From Amia ocellicauda (lineage: Eukaryota; Chordata; Actinopteri; Amiiformes; Amiidae), in assembly GCF_036373705.1 (NCBI RefSeq), contig NC_089863.1, positions 26,075,727-26,139,726 of the forward strand: 64,000 nucleotides of DNA, given 5' to 3'. Position numbers and translations under genes: made by a program. Within the stretch, counting starts at the first letter, position 1; each line of letters begins with the position of its first letter. This document shows, in pieces, positions 1 to 11,533 of the stretch. A model generated the notes under the pieces. The model ran no database searches. It was given only the letters and a program-made list of their open reading frames with translations, and was not told the origin of the DNA.

Positions 1-138
1 TGCAGTACATTTTGAAAAGCCCTGTAGTCACACACTGGTGTGAAAGAGCGAGTCGGGGCCATGGGAAACACACTACCGAATTCAGGAGTCTGCTAACTTA
101 CTAAACTAAACTTACTAAAGGTCTTCTAACTCGGCGAA

Positions 139-177
<39 letters not shown>

Positions 178-1435
178 AGGTGTAGTGGAGAGTCCAATGC
201 CACAGGCTCCCGTCTGTCTCTCTCTCTGTCTGTCTGTCTGTCACTCCTCCACTCGTGCTGATCGAACAAACAGAAACTCGACAAACAAATACAGTACGTG
301 ACTGGTTTGTCTAGGTGGCGTTGGCGAAGTTTAAACAATGTCAAGCGACGTCCACAGTCTACTCTGCACGGTCAGCTCAGCAACTGAAGGCTTTCCATAA
401 GAACAGCCGCTAAGTGCTGGGGAACCACTGTGACGTCATAACTGCGAGAGAGCGCCCTGCTGCTTGATGTAACGCTTCTCCGAGCATCACATGACCTCCG
501 TTGACCCCTGTCACAGGTGAGATAGTGACCACCTGAACCCCCTCCACTAGGGCAGCCCTGGTTTTAGTATAGATGGGGACCCTCAGACACTGCTTCCCCC
601 AGAGCCCCGCACAGGATGCACCAAACTTTATTTAAAAAGAGACGCACAGGACCAATGCCTTGCGTTGCGATGAAACCAGCACAAGTGTAATGCACTGATT
701 AATAAACGCGAGCGTTGTTCGTGCACCCACGGTTCCCTATAAGAAACCAAACAAGAAACCCCCCACCCCACCTAAAAGTGCTGTTAAGAGCCCGACAATA
801 AGCATGACAGCCCTGATCACACAGCCCTTCACCCGCTCTGTCCACACAGCCGGACACAGATCAGCCCATCAGTCCCTGCTGGCCATCGCGCTGCTCCCGG
901 GTCAGACAGTCCAACCGGCAGCTCCTGTGAGCCGGGGAGGACGGGCAGCAAACCCAGCCCAGCGGCCATAGCAGCCCGGCCTCCAGCCCACAGCGGCGTC
1001 CATGCACAGCTGCTCCCGCATCATCTCTTTCCCGCACCCATCACCCGCACCCATCTGCTCAGCGGACAAATTAGCCTTGAACGGCGACTGGCCGGCAGAT
1101 AGAAGAAACCGCTCACACGAATACAATACCTCCCTGATTCAGTTTCACTGCGGTTGCTTTACTTATTGCAAGTATGCAGGGGGTCGGTCTCTTATGGACT
1201 CATGAGGTCCTTGTTCAGAGACCCATTCTAAATGTTCTAATGAGTAAAGTTTAGGCAAAACAGAGTATGGTATATGAATTGGGCATTATCATGTACAGCT
1301 TACAATGTAAATGTTTGATTTTGTCTTAAAACAGGATAACCTCACATACGAAATTAAATGTATATGAAAATAATTCGAAGTGGTTGGTAACTCTAAAATA
1401 CTGTATTTCTTTAAGTGGTGAGTTTGCTTTTTCTA
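1..1435. other. Non-coding flank with a TC microsatellite
   Basis: No gene is supported here. A TC dinucleotide run occupies about 142-175 and a TCTG/TC-rich run about 211-240. Two short overlapping open frames on opposite strands near 900-1205 have no recognisable motif and look like chance frames. The region is moderately GC-rich up to about 1200 and then AT-rich up to the start of the minisatellite. Confidence 0.6.
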
Positions 1436-1442
1436 CTATATA

Positions 1443-2588
1443 TCCCGATGCCTGGCAGGCTGGTATAGAGTGGTGATGTGCCTGGCAGGCTGGTATATAG
1501 TGGTGATGTGCCTGGCAGGCTGGTATATAGTGGTGGTGATGTGAATGGCAGGCTGGTATATAGTGGTGATGTGACTGGCAGGCTGGTATATAGTGGTGAT
1601 GTGAATGGCAGGCTGGTATATAGTGGTGCTGATGTGACTGGCAGGCTGGTATAGAGTGGTGATGTGACTGGCAGGCTGGTATATAGTGGTGATCATGTGC
1701 CTGGCAGGCTGGTATATAGTGGTGATGTGACTGGCAGGCTGGTATATAGTGGTGATGTGACTGGCAGGCTGGTATAGAGTGGTGATGTGAATGGCAGGCT
1801 GGTATATAGTGGTGATGTGACTGGCAGGCTGGTATATAGTGGTGATGTGACAGGCAGGCTGGTATATAGTGGTGGTGATGTGAATGGCAGGCTGGTATAT
1901 AGTGGTGATGTGACTGGCAGGCTGGAATATAGTGGTGATGTGCCTGGCAGGCTGGTATATAGTGGTGATGTGACTGGCAGGCTGGTATATAGTGGTGATG
2001 TGATTGGCAGGCTGGTATATAGTGGTGATTTGACTGGCATGCTGGTATATAGTGGTGATCATGTGACTGGCAGGCTGGTATATAGTGGTGATCATGTGAC
2101 TGGCAGGCTGGTATATAGTTGTGATGTGCCTGGCAGGCTGGTATATAGTGGTGATCATGTGACTGGCAGGCTGGTATATAGTGGTGATGTGATTGGCAGG
2201 CTGGTATATAGTGGTGATTTGACTGGCAGGCTGGTATATAGTGGTGATGTGACAGGCAGGCTGGTATATAGTGGTGATCATGTGAATGACAGGCTGGTAT
2301 ACAGTGGTGATCATGTGACTGGCAGGCTGGTATATAGTGGTGATGTGAATGGCAGGCTGGTATATAGTGGTGATGATGTGACTGGCAGGCTGGTATATAG
2401 TGGTGATGTGACTGGCAGGCTGGTATATAGTGGTGATGTGATTGGCAGGCTGGTATATAGTGGTGATGTGCCTGGCAGGCTGGTATATAGTGGTGATCAT
2501 GTGACTGGCAGGCTGGTATATAGTGGTGATGTGACTGGCAGGCTGGTATATAGTGGTGATGTGATTGGCAGGCTGGTATATAGTGGTG
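1443..2588. repeat. 30/33-bp minisatellite
   Basis: About 37 tandem copies of a unit with core GGCAGGCTGGTATATAGTGG followed by TGATGTGACT or a close variant. Most units are 30 bp. Others are 33 bp because a GAT, CAT or GGT triplet is added (TGATCATGTG, GGTGGTGATG). Single-base variants occur (GACT/GCCT/GAAT/GATT before GGCAGG). Because length changes are in threes, one frame stays open along almost the whole array on each strand, giving long repetitive conceptual peptides (GRLVYSGDV-type on +, ITTIYQPAS-type on -). There is no promoter, splice or codon-use sign of a gene. Confidence 0.95.
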
Positions 2589-3255
2589 GCTGTTTTATTT
2601 TTGTTGGGTAGAGGACTTTCAGACTGGACTATTGTATAGTGGGTTTAGACCGCCAATTTTGTATATTCTCATCAATACCCTTTTCAAGGCTAATTTGTCC
2701 TCTGAGCCACCGATCTGGAGCTGAAACCACAGCACAGCCGCTCCGACTTACGACCTGCCGCAAGTCGGCTTCTGCCGTAAGTCGGAACGTTGTTGCTGTA
2801 ACTGTCGTAATAAGTCGTGCAAATGTTATGTTGTATCCACAAGCTAGCCTGTATTGAAGCACATTTGCTGTACAGTATATGCGAATGGCATGAACACAGA
2901 GTAATGGACAAAAATGAATGTGAAACCGATACGATACAAAACAAGGTAATAAAACACAGGGGAAGAGAGCCGGGACGATGCACGTTGACCTGACCCTGTG
3001 TGCTGCTGCTGGCTTGCACATGCCGAGGGCCATTGTGGAGGAAGACGCAGAGGTAGAGGTGTGTTACAGACGTGTCGCATTATTTATCTCAGTTTTGAAC
3101 ATTTTGCTGCTGTGGTTTTGTGGGGGAGGGTCATGTGATAGCTATCCTACTGCCAGGTGGATCCATTAGTTGTCAGCTAATGATTTTTGATGTCATTGTA
3201 TTTATTATATTCTTTTAATATGCAATGTGTAATACAGTCTTTTCAGTACTGAGTA
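2589..3255. other. Non-coding; possible old MITE with GACTTACG/TAAGTCGG motifs
   Basis: No gene is supported. Around 2745-2815 complementary motifs recur (GACTTACGACC, CAAGTCGG, CGTAAGTCGGAACG, TAAGTCG). They resemble inverted-repeat DNA transposon remnants seen in many vertebrate genomes. The boundaries cannot be read. Confidence 0.4.
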
Positions 3256-3260
3256 TGTTT

Positions 3261-3286
3261 GGTGTGTGTGTGTGTGTGTGTGTGTG
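3261..3286. repeat. (GT)n microsatellite followed by a T run
   Basis: About 13 GT units followed directly by a run of T. Confidence 0.9.
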
Positions 3287-3461
3287 TTTTTTTTTTACCT
3301 AAATTGTTATTAGCTATTGCTGTTATTTCAATGTGCACAGCGCACTATTTACATTTGTATTCATTTCTGAATCTATTTGTTCAACATGCACAGTGTATGT
3401 TAAGGTACAATACATGTTCTGCGATGTGCACTATTCAAATGTCTTAGTTTTAGTTTGTCTC

Positions 3462-3550
3462 CGCCATAATGATGGGCTCCACTAAAATGTTTTATGGGGC
3501 CCCACAGTCAAATCTCACCTGTGGCCCCCTAAAGGCTAGGGCCGGCCCTG
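3462..3550 (-). mobile_element. Terminal part of an hAT-type DNA transposon or MITE
   Basis: Read on the - strand, the end at 3550 begins CAGGGCCGGCCCTAG, a terminal inverted repeat typical of one hAT lineage. It is followed by AT/GC mixed sequence with no coding content. The other terminus was not found with certainty; a GT repeat and AT-rich DNA lie between 3260 and 3460. The call rests on the terminal motif alone. Confidence 0.5.
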
Positions 3551-3689
3551 ACTGTATACGATTCATGCCTCGGTTCCACTGGCGAAGCGTCTGTGCCATG
3601 CCGTGCCAGAGCTTTTTGTAAAACCAGGCCATTGTAGCAAGTCTGTCCTCTGTTGTGGGAGGAGCAGAGCGACTGTGGGTTTGAAACAT

Positions 3690-4330
3690 AAGAAAGTGTC
3701 CAGTGGAGAGGAGGCCATTCGCCCCATCGTGCTCGTTTGGTGTCCATTAATAACTGAGTGATCAAGGATCCTATCCAGTCTGTTTTTGAATGTTCCCAAA
3801 TTGTCTCTTCAGCCACATCGCTGGGGAGTTTGTTCAGATTGTGATGCCTCTCTGTGTGAAGAAGTGTCTCCTTTTTTCTGTCTTGAATGCCTTGAAGCCC
3901 AATTTCCATTTGTGTCCCCTGGTGCGTGTGTCCCTGTTGATCTGGAAAAGCTCCTCTGGTTTGATGTGGTCGATGCCTTTCATGATTTTGAGGACTTGGA
4001 TCAAGTCCCCATGTAGTCTCCTCTGTTCCAGGGTGAAAAGGTTCAGTTCCTCAGTCTCTCCGTAGGACTTTCCCTTCAGACCTGGAATAAGTCTGGTTGC
4101 TCTCCTCTGAACTGCCTCTAGATCAGCGATATCTTTCTTAAAGTGTGGAGCCCAGAACTGTCCACAGTATCCAGATGAGCTCTAACTAGTGCTTCCCCAC
4201 ACTGTTTGGATGGAGACAGTGAGGCGTCCACATAGACTCCTAGGTCTTTCTCATGCGTTACTTCATCTAGTTCTATTCCTCCCATAGTGTCATTATAGTG
4301 GACATTTTTATCCACTATCATTTCCACTGT
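3690..4330 (-). pseudogene. CR1/L2-like LINE fragment (3' end of reverse transcriptase ORF)
   Basis: On the - strand, conceptual translation gives blocks typical of the C-terminal part of a non-LTR retrotransposon ORF2: THEKDLGVYVDASLSPSKQ near the 5' end, then (with frameshifts) segments of the LRGDLIQVFKI..IKPEELFQ type, HKWKLGFKAF, and LNKLPSDVAEE. The copy is 5' truncated at about 4330. It has lost the stretch that normally lies between the CGEA and VRAHL motifs and carries frame breaks, so it is inactive. The 3' boundary near 3690 is estimated. Confidence 0.8.
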
Positions 4331-5149
4331 TTGTGCTTCATTTTAAAAACAAAGACAGAAAACGACACTACGAGCGATAGAGCCTGATGTGGAAATCAAT
4401 AATAATATAAGACAAGCCTGCCAAGAGCTACATTTCTCATCAAAAGCCCGCTTTTTGTGACAGACACCTGAATAAAGAATGTACAACTTGTCCATGTTCT
4501 TGTCCATTGAACAACATGCCAGTTGATGACATGTCACACTACATCATTTATATTTTGAAGAGCAATGGTTTTCGACCCCTGTGGCTCAGAAGGTTTACAG
4601 AGCTCCCACCTGGCTCGTTCAAATTGAAATGAGAAGATCATGCATGCATATTTAACAAAAAATATCAATACATGTGTGAGCACCACAACAAATCCTGTTC
4701 AGTGTTGGAATCCATTTTATTTCTTCCAATTTGCCATAAAAACCAATTGTTACTTGCTAATGACAGTCTGAACAACTAGAAGAACGAGAGTCAACACGAG
4801 TGAAATAAAACCCTTTCACGTTTAATACTTCCATTCAAAAATGGCAATCCAAATATGCATTTCAGCACATCTCAGGAGGTAAGCTGTGTGGAGGTAAATG
4901 CACCAACCGACTGGTCAATAAATAGGAAAGTGCAATGTGTCTGTCATTTAAAAACAAAGCTTAAAAATGTATTTAATTCACCATCCAATTGTCTACATAT
5001 GCTACATGCCATTTTATATGAGGGTCTGTTATGTCATCAATTTGGCACACCATGCCTGTTTTGTCTTCCAACCGAGCTCTCTGTTACTTCATTGAACCTC
5101 AGTTGAAGTAACAATCTGCTTAGATTTGACTTTTTTAATTGTGGAATAA
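4331..5149. other. AT-rich non-coding DNA
   Basis: No gene, structured RNA or clear repeat boundary seen. Short open frames on both strands lack homology that I recognise. Confidence 0.6.
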
Positions 5150-5285
5150 GTTGTTATTGTTTATTAATAAGTTCTTTATACAATTCAGAACCTAACTTAA
5201 ATCCCCTACTGTTTAAAAGGCTCTGATTTAGGAGATTTAGTTCAATTAAGGGTTCAATTAAGTAATTAAGAGCTCCAGAGGTAAA
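5150..5285 (-). mobile_element. Fragment of the palindromic hAT-like MITE family
   Basis: Contains CCCCTACTGTTTAAAAGGCTCTGATTTAGG and GGGTTCAATTAAGTAATTAA in pieces. These are the reverse complement of the internal part of the better-preserved copy at 38010-38287. The outer terminal repeats are not preserved. Confidence 0.6.
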
Positions 5286-7125
5286 ATGGATTCATATGTG
5301 TGAGAGAGTATGTTGGTTTTCTGGGCTGTTCCTTAGATAAACTCCATAATTGTCCCAAATCCACCACTCCCTCGAAACACCAGAGTCATCGGGGAATGAA
5401 CATGCACTCTTTTAGTGGTGGGAAAGTTTGATCTCTTCATGGCACCATCCCACACATTTCTTCAGTTTGTGTTGAGCCTCACAGTCACAACTTCTTCCAC
5501 ATGGATTGGAAATCTCACACCTAAAATAAAGCAAATTACTTTTGAGAAATGAACCAGCCATGAATCAAGTCACACATTACAGAGCTTTCTTCCCAAGCGA
5601 GAGAGGGGGAGTATTTAATTACTACATTTTTGCATATGAATGGACAATTGGATGAATAGTGTAGTGTTTAGAATGCATACACAAACATTACTAAAGATAA
5701 AATACATTGTAATCTGGCGCAACACATTTAAAATGTACAGTCACAAAGCAAATATTAATTTAGTTGTATTACATACATAATACATACATACATACATACA
5801 TACATATTTTTTCCCCAATCAGGGGAAAATGAATAATGAACTTCTAGCTTATGTACAAAATTGTTTCAAATCTAACTAAAATCTCTAAAAAAAAAAGAAA
5901 ACTAAAAAAACATTGTATACGTATTGTGCCAAGTTATAGCGGACGTTTACTGGTGTGAATGTGTCTTACGTGTTCACAGGGTTAATGAAAACTATAACAC
6001 ATTTAACTGTCATTTTCCATCATTTGGTCATGTCTGACTCACAGCTAATCAGACATTTTTCACACTCAATTACTGTTTATTAAAATTCAGCTCATTGCCA
6101 CAGGTCCCGTCTCTGAGACCCGTGTGATCAGATTCTCTGGATTAGGAAGTCCCAAAAAGACCCGTTATTATAAAACAATGATTGTATTCAAGTTCTTTAT
6201 AAAATCCAGGTTTAAACAAATCCTCAGTTCTGGCACAAAAAGGGTAAAACAAAAAGTAATGATGTCAGACTCAAATACTTATTCGAATATCTGCTTCGAA
6301 TCATTTGAAGCGTAGCGTTTTGACACATTGCTCCGGAGTCTATGGAAATGCATGTGACTAGGCCGAATGAGGCTTCATTACGTCACACTGTTTCGAAGCG
6401 TTTCAGATATTGTGCTGGGGTCATTCCTTCTGCAGGTTCATCAATAGTGTTCTTCGATCAGCCCTAGTCCGTCTGGGTTTCATTGTGCACCGCGTGGCCA
6501 CATGATGTCACTGTAGTGCGACGTTTCTAACGTTTTGAAAGATCGAACATTTTTCCAAATGAATTGTTTGTTTCGATCCCTCAAAAGCCCCATTGATCAG
6601 TAGAGATGAGATTACAGTAGTGTAGTATTGGCTTTGGCAAGTTATTCCCATTCTGTCCCCAGCGTTCCCTTTGTCTCCGTTTATTCACACCAGTCCCACC
6701 TGTTTCCCACATTCCCACTTGGAACCAATAGTGAAGTAATTGTGCATGTGATTAACCAATTAAGTCATCAAGTGATCAGTGGCAAACATGCAGCCAAACA
6801 ATGAACCACACTTACATAACAATACCGATACTCACTCATACACAATCAACAACTATTGTATATCCCCATTAATACATAATAGCATTTCCATCACTGTACT
6901 TACAAACAATAACACTAATCTTAATTTATAAGCATCTTGTGGCAGTTCACCTAGGGGGCCAATTAGCCTTGCAAGGTAACTTGCCCTGGGTTTTAGCATG
7001 TGATGCTCATGCTGTAAAATGTATTTAATGGTCAATTTATTTTATTACTAGACCAACTCGGTTTTTAAGTGTTTTACAGAGCTGGCAGCAAGACAAAGTG
7101 TATTATGTTTATGGTAATGAAAAAT
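5286..7125. other. Non-coding DNA with small microsatellites
   Basis: No gene is supported. An ATAC/CATA run lies at about 5770-5805. The remainder is AT-rich unique-looking sequence. Open frames here are short and without motifs. Confidence 0.55.
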
Positions 7126-7172
7126 ACAATAATAATAATAATTATAATAATAATAATAATAATAATAATAAT
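7126..7172. repeat. (AAT)n microsatellite
   Basis: About 15 AAT-type units, one interrupted, followed by a short GTT run. Confidence 0.9.
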
Positions 7173-7674
7173 TTGTTGTTGTTGTTACTTTTAGCATCAT
7201 TATCATTATTAATAATAATAAAACATCCCCTGAAAATTTTGTATAACTTTTTTTTAACCTCTCTATTTTGACTTCTCTTAGAGTGAGATCATTCAGACGA
7301 ATATTAACAGATTTAGTTTCCAAGACAAGCATGTGGACTTACTGTGAACTCACTCACTCACTCACGCACACACACACTCACTCACCCACACACTCACTCA
7401 CTCACTCACGCATTCACCCACACACTCACTCACTCACGCATTCACCCACACACTCACTCACCCACACATTCACTCACGCATTCACCCACACACACAATCA
7501 CTCACCCACACACTCACTCACTCACGCACTCACTCACACACACACTCACTCACACACTCACTCACTCACTCACCCACACACTCACTCACTCACTCACTCA
7601 CCCACACACTCACTCACACACTCACCCACACACTCACTCACGCACTCACACACTAACTCACGCACTCACTCACG

Positions 7675-9495
7675 CACTCACTCACTCACGCACTCACTCA
7701 CTCACTAACGCACTCACTCACACACTCACTTACTCACTCACTCACTCACCCACACACTCACTCACGCATTCACCCACACACTCACTCACGCACTCACACA
7801 CTAACTCACGCACTCACTCACGCACTCACTCACTCACGCACTCACTCACTCACTAACGCACTCACTCACACACTCACTCACTCACTCACCCACACACTCA
7901 CTCACTCACTCACCCACACACTCACTCACGCATTCACCCACACACTCACCCACACACTCACTCACTCACCCACACACTCACTCACGCATTCACCCACACA
8001 CTCAATCACGCACTCACACACTAACTCACGCACTCACTCACTCACGCACTCACCCACTCACTAACGCACTCACTCACACACTCACTTACTCACTCACTCA
8101 CTCACCCACACACTCACTCACTCACTCACCCACACACTCACTCACGCATTCACCCACACACTCACTCACGCACTCACACACTAACTCACGCACTCACTCA
8201 CGCACTCACTCACTCACACACTCACACACTAACTCACGCACTCACTCACTCACCCACTCACTCACTCACTCACACACATACACACTCACTCCCCACACAC
8301 TCACTCACACATTCACCCACACACTCACTCACGCACTCACACACTAACTCACGCACTCACTCACGCACTCACTCACTCACGCACTCACACACTAACTCAC
8401 GCACTCACTCACTCACCCACTCACTCACTCATGCACTCACTAACGCACTCACTCACACACTAACTCACGCACTCACTCACTCACTCACTCACACACATAC
8501 ACACTCACTCCCCACACACTCACTCACACATTCACCCACACACTCACTCACGCACTCACTCACTCACTCACCCACACACTCACTCACTCACCTATTCACT
8601 CACCCACACATACACTCACTCACTCACTCACCCCCACACTCACTCACGCATTCACCCACACACTCACTCACGCACTCACTCACTCACTAACGCACTCACT
8701 CACACACTCACTTACTCACTCACTCACCCACACACTCACTCACGCATTCACCCACACACTCACTCACGCACTCACTCACTCACACACACTCACCCATGCT
8801 CTCACACTCACGCACTCAATCACTCACGCACTCACGCACTCACTCACTCACCCACTCACCCACTCACGCACTCACTAACGCAATCACTCACTCACACACA
8901 CTCACCCATGCTCTCACACTCACTCACTCACTCACTAACGCACGCATTTACGCACTCACTAACGCACTCACACACTCACTCACTCACCCACACACTAACT
9001 CACTCACTCATGCACTCACTCACTCACTCACCCACATACACACACACTTACTCACCCACACACTCACTCACACATTCACCCACACACTCACTCACGCACT
9101 CACTCACTCACTCACCCACACACTCACTCACTCACCCACACACACACTCACTCACACACTCACTCACTCACCCATACACTCACTCACGCATTCACCCACA
9201 CACTCACTCACGCATTCACCCACACACTCACTCACACACTCACTCACTCACCCACACACTCACTCACTCACCCACACACTCACTCACGCATTCACCCACA
9301 CACTCACTCACGCACTCACACACTAACTCACGCACTCACTCACTCACGCACTCACCCACACACTCACGCACTCACTCACTCACTAACGCACTCACTCACA
9401 CACTCACTTACTCACTCACTCACTCACCCACACACTCACTCACTCACTCACTCATCCAAACACTTACTCACGCATTCACCCACACACTCACTCAC
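7675..9495. repeat. First copy of a 1.8-kb higher-order block in the ACTC satellite
   Basis: Every stretch I compared between here and 9713-11533 was identical at an offset of 2038 bp, including rare words such as CCCATGCTCTCACACTCACG, GCACGCATTTACGCACTC and CATCCAAACACTTACTC. The match fails at about 7670 on the left (a 4-bp register change) and about 9496 on the right (ACACAC versus ACGCAC). Confidence 0.85.
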
Positions 9496-9712
9496 ACACT
9501 CACTCACTCACCCATACACTCACTCACGCATTCACCCACACACTCACTCACGCATTCACCCACACACTCACTCACACACTCACTCACTCACCCACACACT
9601 CACTCACTCACCCACACACTCACTCACGCATTCACCCACACACTCACTCACGCACTCACACACTAACTCACGCACTCACTCACTCACGCACTCACCCACA
9701 CACTCACGCACT

Positions 9713-11533
9713 CACTCACTCACTCACGCACTCACTCACTCACTAACGCACTCACTCACACACTCACTTACTCACTCACTCACTCACCCACACACTCACT
9801 CACGCATTCACCCACACACTCACTCACGCACTCACACACTAACTCACGCACTCACTCACGCACTCACTCACTCACGCACTCACTCACTCACTAACGCACT
9901 CACTCACACACTCACTCACTCACTCACCCACACACTCACTCACTCACTCACCCACACACTCACTCACGCATTCACCCACACACTCACCCACACACTCACT
10001 CACTCACCCACACACTCACTCACGCATTCACCCACACACTCAATCACGCACTCACACACTAACTCACGCACTCACTCACTCACGCACTCACCCACTCACT
10101 AACGCACTCACTCACACACTCACTTACTCACTCACTCACTCACCCACACACTCACTCACTCACTCACCCACACACTCACTCACGCATTCACCCACACACT
10201 CACTCACGCACTCACACACTAACTCACGCACTCACTCACGCACTCACTCACTCACACACTCACACACTAACTCACGCACTCACTCACTCACCCACTCACT
10301 CACTCACTCACACACATACACACTCACTCCCCACACACTCACTCACACATTCACCCACACACTCACTCACGCACTCACACACTAACTCACGCACTCACTC
10401 ACGCACTCACTCACTCACGCACTCACACACTAACTCACGCACTCACTCACTCACCCACTCACTCACTCATGCACTCACTAACGCACTCACTCACACACTA
10501 ACTCACGCACTCACTCACTCACTCACTCACACACATACACACTCACTCCCCACACACTCACTCACACATTCACCCACACACTCACTCACGCACTCACTCA
10601 CTCACTCACCCACACACTCACTCACTCACCTATTCACTCACCCACACATACACTCACTCACTCACTCACCCCCACACTCACTCACGCATTCACCCACACA
10701 CTCACTCACGCACTCACTCACTCACTAACGCACTCACTCACACACTCACTTACTCACTCACTCACCCACACACTCACTCACGCATTCACCCACACACTCA
10801 CTCACGCACTCACTCACTCACACACACTCACCCATGCTCTCACACTCACGCACTCAATCACTCACGCACTCACGCACTCACTCACTCACCCACTCACCCA
10901 CTCACGCACTCACTAACGCAATCACTCACTCACACACACTCACCCATGCTCTCACACTCACTCACTCACTCACTAACGCACGCATTTACGCACTCACTAA
11001 CGCACTCACACACTCACTCACTCACCCACACACTAACTCACTCACTCATGCACTCACTCACTCACTCACCCACATACACACACACTTACTCACCCACACA
11101 CTCACTCACACATTCACCCACACACTCACTCACGCACTCACTCACTCACTCACCCACACACTCACTCACTCACCCACACACACACTCACTCACACACTCA
11201 CTCACTCACCCATACACTCACTCACGCATTCACCCACACACTCACTCACGCATTCACCCACACACTCACTCACACACTCACTCACTCACCCACACACTCA
11301 CTCACTCACCCACACACTCACTCACGCATTCACCCACACACTCACTCACGCACTCACACACTAACTCACGCACTCACTCACTCACGCACTCACCCACACA
11401 CTCACGCACTCACTCACTCACTAACGCACTCACTCACACACTCACTTACTCACTCACTCACTCACCCACACACTCACTCACTCACTCACTCATCCAAACA
11501 CTTACTCACGCATTCACCCACACACTCACTCAC
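9713..11533. repeat. Second copy of the 1.8-kb higher-order block
   Basis: Repeats 7675-9495 at an offset of 2038 bp, without differences in the stretches compared. A smaller duplication lies between the two copies: a block beginning CCCATACACTCACTCACGCA at about 9170 recurs about 340 bp later, near 9510. Confidence 0.85.

Noticed and set aside
1436-2611. Open frames of 354 codons (-) and 274 codons (+) over the minisatellite
   Set aside because: Both come from triplet-phase repeats lacking stops. Identical 10-11-residue units, no promoter, splice or family support.
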